A stretch of 64,000 nucleotides of DNA from Calliphora vicina. Taxonomy: Eukaryota > Arthropoda > Insecta > Diptera > Calliphoridae. The translations under genes were made by a program, and so were the position numbers. The notes beneath the pieces were generated by a model. That model searched no databases. It had not been told where the DNA came from and was given only the letters and a program-made list of their open reading frames with translations. Shown piece by piece: positions 59,761 through 64,000 of this stretch. The stretch spans positions 91,852-155,851 of the forward strand of contig NW_027052584.1 of the NCBI RefSeq assembly GCF_958450345.1. The letters are read 5' to 3'. Within the stretch, counting starts at the first letter, position 1; every line of letters starts with the position of its first letter.

Positions 59761-60264
59761 ATGAAAAATTTTACCACTGAAGAGGAAATGTTGCTTGTAG
59801 ATTTGGTTACAAATAAAAGGGTATATTGGAAAACAAAAAATCAGACGAAGTCAGCTGGATGAAAAAAAATTAAGCTTGAAGAATCATTTAAGAGCCAGAG
59901 TGGAGTACAGCGTCCATGGAAAGCATTAAGGGACAAGTACGATAATATGAAGAGGAAGTCGAAAATGGAACTCTCCACTGAAAAGCGTGAGGCATACCGT
60001 ACTGGTGGCGGTACACCTTCCAATGCATCAGTCTCTGCAGTCTCAGAAAAAATATTATCTATGGTTGGAAACAGTGCAAGAGGATTGTACAATCCATTTG
60101 ATAATGCTGGTAAGAAAATGTATACTTTTAGTTAAAATTATGTATTACATTATTGTGATTTTTTAATAGCGAATAATAATAATGATGAAAATCATAGATC
60201 ATCTGAAAAACATAAACTATTATTAGGAATTAGAATATGGGATGATATTTACAATAGACCTTGA
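59761..60264 (+). pseudogene. Myb/SANT-like gene with one in-frame TGA (copy 2)
   Basis: Same structure as 50552-51055: TGA at 59860-59862, intron 60110-60169, stop at 60262-60264. The TGA is shared, so it predates the duplication. Confidence 0.7.
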
Positions 60265-60269
60265 CAATA

Positions 60270-60347
60270 AAGATTGTTGATGACGCCCGTGGCAGGGTAG
60301 AAAATGCATTCCAATTTGACGATTGTCTAAAAACTAATTTTCAGTGA
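60270..60347 (+). pseudogene. Harbinger transposase C-terminal remnant (copy 2)
   Basis: Same ARGRVENAF motif as 51061-51138. Confidence 0.6.
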
Positions 60348-61169
60348 TATTCTGTGAATTATTACAGAGTTATTATAATAAATGCACTTAAGCCAAATTA
60401 AAAATTTAGTTTCAAATTATATATAGTTTTTTTTATACACTATTTATACTTAAAGTATAAATTATTTTTTGTTTATTTTATATTTAAGTTTACTAATATT
60501 ACCTTATTATTAATAATTAAATTAAATGTGCCAATACCTCACAATTTAAGACTGAATAATCAATAATTGCTTCATTCTTCACGTCACACAATGGGGCAGA
60601 ATCAAAATAGTTTGGAAATAAATCTGGCATTTCTAAACGGCTGATCCGATAGTGATAGAATTCGACGTGGGCGTAGACAAGGAGTATTTATAGAATTCGA
60701 CGTGGGCTAGAAAGGAGTATTTAAGTTTAAATAATTAAAATGGACCCTGCAAATGATCCAGGGGCGGCGCTATGGGGGCTAAAAGTAGGGTACATTCGAC
60801 ATGTACATTTTTTAACCACGTGCCATTTTTTTTTTTCCATTCGAATTTGGAAAGCGCTCAGCTAGGTCTTGAATAAACATTATTGCGTGTGCTATTTATC
60901 TCTTAGAATTTCCGAGTAATAATCATTTCAAAATTGAAATTTTAAAATTTTGCCATACCTTGGTCCGCTTTTTTAAAATATAGGTCGTACTTTTTGACCT
61001 AATGGACTAGAATTTGTTTTGTTAGTTATACAACTACATTATCAATAATATACAAAAGATTTTAGAGCAATATCTATTCGGGATCCAAAAATAAACGATT
61101 TTCAATTTAAAAATTCAAAAAAATAGTAGAGTTTTGTGGTTTTTGGGCGAAAAGGTGAATTTTCTCAAT
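60348..61169. other. Satellite left flank, no gene (copy 2)
   Basis: Same as 51139-51960. Confidence 0.5.
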
Positions 61170-64000
61170 ATTTTCTATAGAAAATATTGTTCCGCACAAG
61201 ATTTTCTATAGAAAATATTGTTCCGCACAAGATTTTCTATAGAAAATATTGTTCCGCACAAGATTTTCTATAGAAAATATTGTTCCGCACAAGATTTTCT
61301 ATAGAAAATATTGTTCCGCACAAGATTTTCTATAGAAAATATTGTTCCGCACAAGATTTTCTATAGAAAATATTGTTCCGCACAAGATTTTCTATAGAAA
61401 ATATTGTTCCGCACAAGATTTTCTATAGAAAATATTGTTCCGCACAAGATTTTCTATAGAAAATATTGTTCCGCACAAGATTTTCTATAGAAAATATTGT
61501 TCCGCACAAGATTTTCTATAGAAAATATTGTTCCGCACAAGATTTTCTATAGAAAATATTGTTCCGCACAAGATTTTCTATAGAAAATATTGTTCCGCAC
61601 AAGATTTTCTATAGAAAATATTGTTCCGCACAAGATTTTCTATAGAAAATATTGTTCCGCACAAGATTTTCTATAGAAAATATTGTTCCGCACAAGATTT
61701 TCTATAGAAAATATTGTTCCGCACAAGATTTTCTATAGAAAATATTGTTCCGCACAAGATTTTCTATAGAAAATATTGTTCCGCACAAGATTTTCTATAG
61801 AAAATATTGTTCCGCACAAGATTTTCTATAGAAAATATTGTTCCGCACAAGATTTTCTATAGAAAATATTGTTCCGCACAAGATTTTCTATAGAAAATAT
61901 TGTTCCGCACAAGATTTTCTATAGAAAATATTGTTCCGCACAAGATTTTCTATAGAAAATATTGTTCCGCACAAGATTTTCTATAGAAAATATTGTTCCG
62001 CACAAGATTTTCTATAGAAAATATTGTTCCGCACAAGATTTTCTATAGAAAATATTGTTCCGCACAAGATTTTCTATAGAAAATATTGTTCCGCACAAGA
62101 TTTTCTATAGAAAATATTGTTCCGCACAAGATTTTCTATAGAAAATATTGTTCCGCACAAGATTTTCTATAGAAAATATTGTTCCGCACAAGATTTTCTA
62201 TAGAAAATATTGTTCCGCACAAGATTTTCTATAGAAAATATTGTTCCGCACAAGATTTTCTATAGAAAATATTGTTCCGCACAAGATTTTCTATAGAAAA
62301 TATTGTTCCGCACAAGATTTTCTATAGAAAATATTGTTCCGCACAAGATTTTCTATAGAAAATATTGTTCCGCACAAGATTTTCTATAGAAAATATTGTT
62401 CCGCACAAGATTTTCTATAGAAAATATTGTTCCGCACAAGATTTTCTATAGAAAATATTGTTCCGCACAAGATTTTCTATAGAAAATATTGTTCCGCACA
62501 AGATTTTCTATAGAAAATATTGTTCCGCACAAGATTTTCTATAGAAAATATTGTTCCGCACAAGATTTTCTATAGAAAATATTGTTCCGCACAAGATTTT
62601 CTATAGAAAATATTGTTCCGCACAAGATTTTCTATAGAAAATATTGTTCCGCACAAGATTTTCTATAGAAAATATTGTTCCGCACAAGATTTTCTATAGA
62701 AAATATTGTTCCGCACAAGATTTTCTATAGAAAATATTGTTCCGCACAAGATTTTCTATAGAAAATATTGTTCCGCACAAGATTTTCTATAGAAAATATT
62801 GTTCCGCACAAGATTTTCTATAGAAAATATTGTTCCGCACAAGATTTTCTATAGAAAATATTGTTCCGCACAAGATTTTCTATAGAAAATATTGTTCCGC
62901 ACAAGATTTTCTATAGAAAATATTGTTCCGCACAAGATTTTCTATAGAAAATATTGTTCCGCACAAGATTTTCTATAGAAAATATTGTTCCGCACAAGAT
63001 TTTCTATAGAAAATATTGTTCCGCACAAGATTTTCTATAGAAAATATTGTTCCGCACAAGATTTTCTATAGAAAATATTGTTCCGCACAAGATTTTCTAT
63101 AGAAAATATTGTTCCGCACAAGATTTTCTATAGAAAATATTGTTCCGCACAAGATTTTCTATAGAAAATATTGTTCCGCACAAGATTTTCTATAGAAAAT
63201 ATTGTTCCGCACAAGATTTTCTATAGAAAATATTGTTCCGCACAAGATTTTCTATAGAAAATATTGTTCCGCACAAGATTTTCTATAGAAAATATTGTTC
63301 CGCACAAGATTTTCTATAGAAAATATTGTTCCGCACAAGATTTTCTATAGAAAATATTGTTCCGCACAAGATTTTCTATAGAAAATATTGTTCCGCACAA
63401 GATTTTCTATAGAAAATATTGTTCCGCACAAGATTTTCTATAGAAAATATTGTTCCGCACAAGATTTTCTATAGAAAATATTGTTCCGCACAAGATTTTC
63501 TATAGAAAATATTGTTCCGCACAAGATTTTCTATAGAAAATATTGTTCCGCACAAGATTTTCTATAGAAAATATTGTTCCGCACAAGATTTTCTATAGAA
63601 AATATTGTTCCGCACAAGATTTTCTATAGAAAATATTGTTCCGCACAAGATTTTCTATAGAAAATATTGTTCCGCACAAGATTTTCTATAGAAAATATTG
63701 TTCCGCACAAGATTTTCTATAGAAAATATTGTTCCGCACAAGATTTTCTATAGAAAATATTGTTCCGCACAAGATTTTCTATAGAAAATATTGTTCCGCA
63801 CAAGATTTTCTATAGAAAATATTGTTCCGCACAAGATTTTCTATAGAAAATATTGTTCCGCACAAGATTTTCTATAGAAAATATTGTTCCGCACAAGATT
63901 TTCTATAGAAAATATTGTTCCGCACAAGATTTTCTATAGAAAATATTGTTCCGCACAAGATTTTCTATAGAAAATATTGTTCCGCACAAGATTTTCTATA
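61170..64000. repeat. 31-bp satellite array, second copy, at least 91 monomers
   Basis: Starts in the same phase after the same flank. 91 full monomers plus 10 bases are visible before the window ends. No variant monomer seen. The right edge is outside the window. Confidence 0.95.

Larger units (their letters stand above)
54941..64000. repeat. 9209-bp directly repeated segment, copy 2 (cut by window end)
   Basis: Second copy, offset 9209 bases, running to the window end inside its satellite. It matches copy 1 in every part I compared except one substitution at 56337. All features below repeat those of copy 1. Confidence 0.9.

Noticed and set aside
51961..64000. CRISPR-like array
   Set aside because: Direct 31-bp repeats without unique spacers; a plain tandem satellite in eukaryotic DNA.

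Overview
The window is A+T-rich, repeat-dense eukaryotic DNA with no intact conventional gene. The contents are a Ty3/gypsy LTR retroelement of the 412/mdg1 type, Jockey-like non-LTR reverse transcriptase fossils, PIF/Harbinger and Tc1/mariner-type non-autonomous transposons, a 60-nt intron and a long satellite. Together they point to insect heterochromatin, most plausibly a fly (Diptera). The species assignment is inference. There are no bacterial operons, rRNA genes or CRISPR arrays.

Layout. (1) 1-9555 and 9556-25529 are two related blocks. Each holds a long foldback (inverted-repeat) structure (1521-3578; 9867-12971), a piece or whole copy of a Harbinger-type element, a diffuse A+T-rich unit I call R (5168-7683; about 15764-19252), and an LTR retroelement inserted at the same place in R. 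In the first block the provirus is cut off in pol (7684-9555). In the second it has both LTRs (19253-25529). (2) 25530-36848 is a direct amplification: the 3' part of pol plus about 2 kb of flank is repeated at 27515-32053 and 32054-36848. (3) 36849-44390 holds two copies of R-type sequence without the provirus. They contain an older, very decayed integrase and Jockey-like RT fragments, and one preserves the empty integration site near 40784. (4) 44391-45731 has little that I recognise. (5) 45732-54940 is a 9209-bp segment repeated directly from 54941 to the window end with almost no divergence. It contains a Harbinger-related zone (transposase N- and C-terminal remnants, a Myb/SANT-like gene with one in-frame TGA, and a 2045-bp non-autonomous element with TTA target duplications), a 115-bp MITE, and a 31-bp palindrome-bearing satellite with exactly 96 full monomers in the first copy.

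How it fits together. No pathway is encoded; what can be read is a history. R-type DNA acquired foldback and DNA transposons, and a 412/mdg1-type provirus landed in it. The locus was then duplicated with the provirus inside. Dead pol sequence was amplified in tandem, and smaller TIR elements (757 bp and 632 bp) inserted into individual pol copies. The 9.2-kb satellite-bearing duplication looks youngest. Because the repeated copies are aligned here, empty and filled sites can be compared directly, which fixes several element ends and target-site duplications.

The strongest leads are the single-TGA Myb/SANT gene with a clean intron, the foldback structure whose arms carry an RT fossil, the tRNA-like block inside a TIR element, and the invariant palindromic satellite at the edge of a near-identical 9.2-kb duplication.
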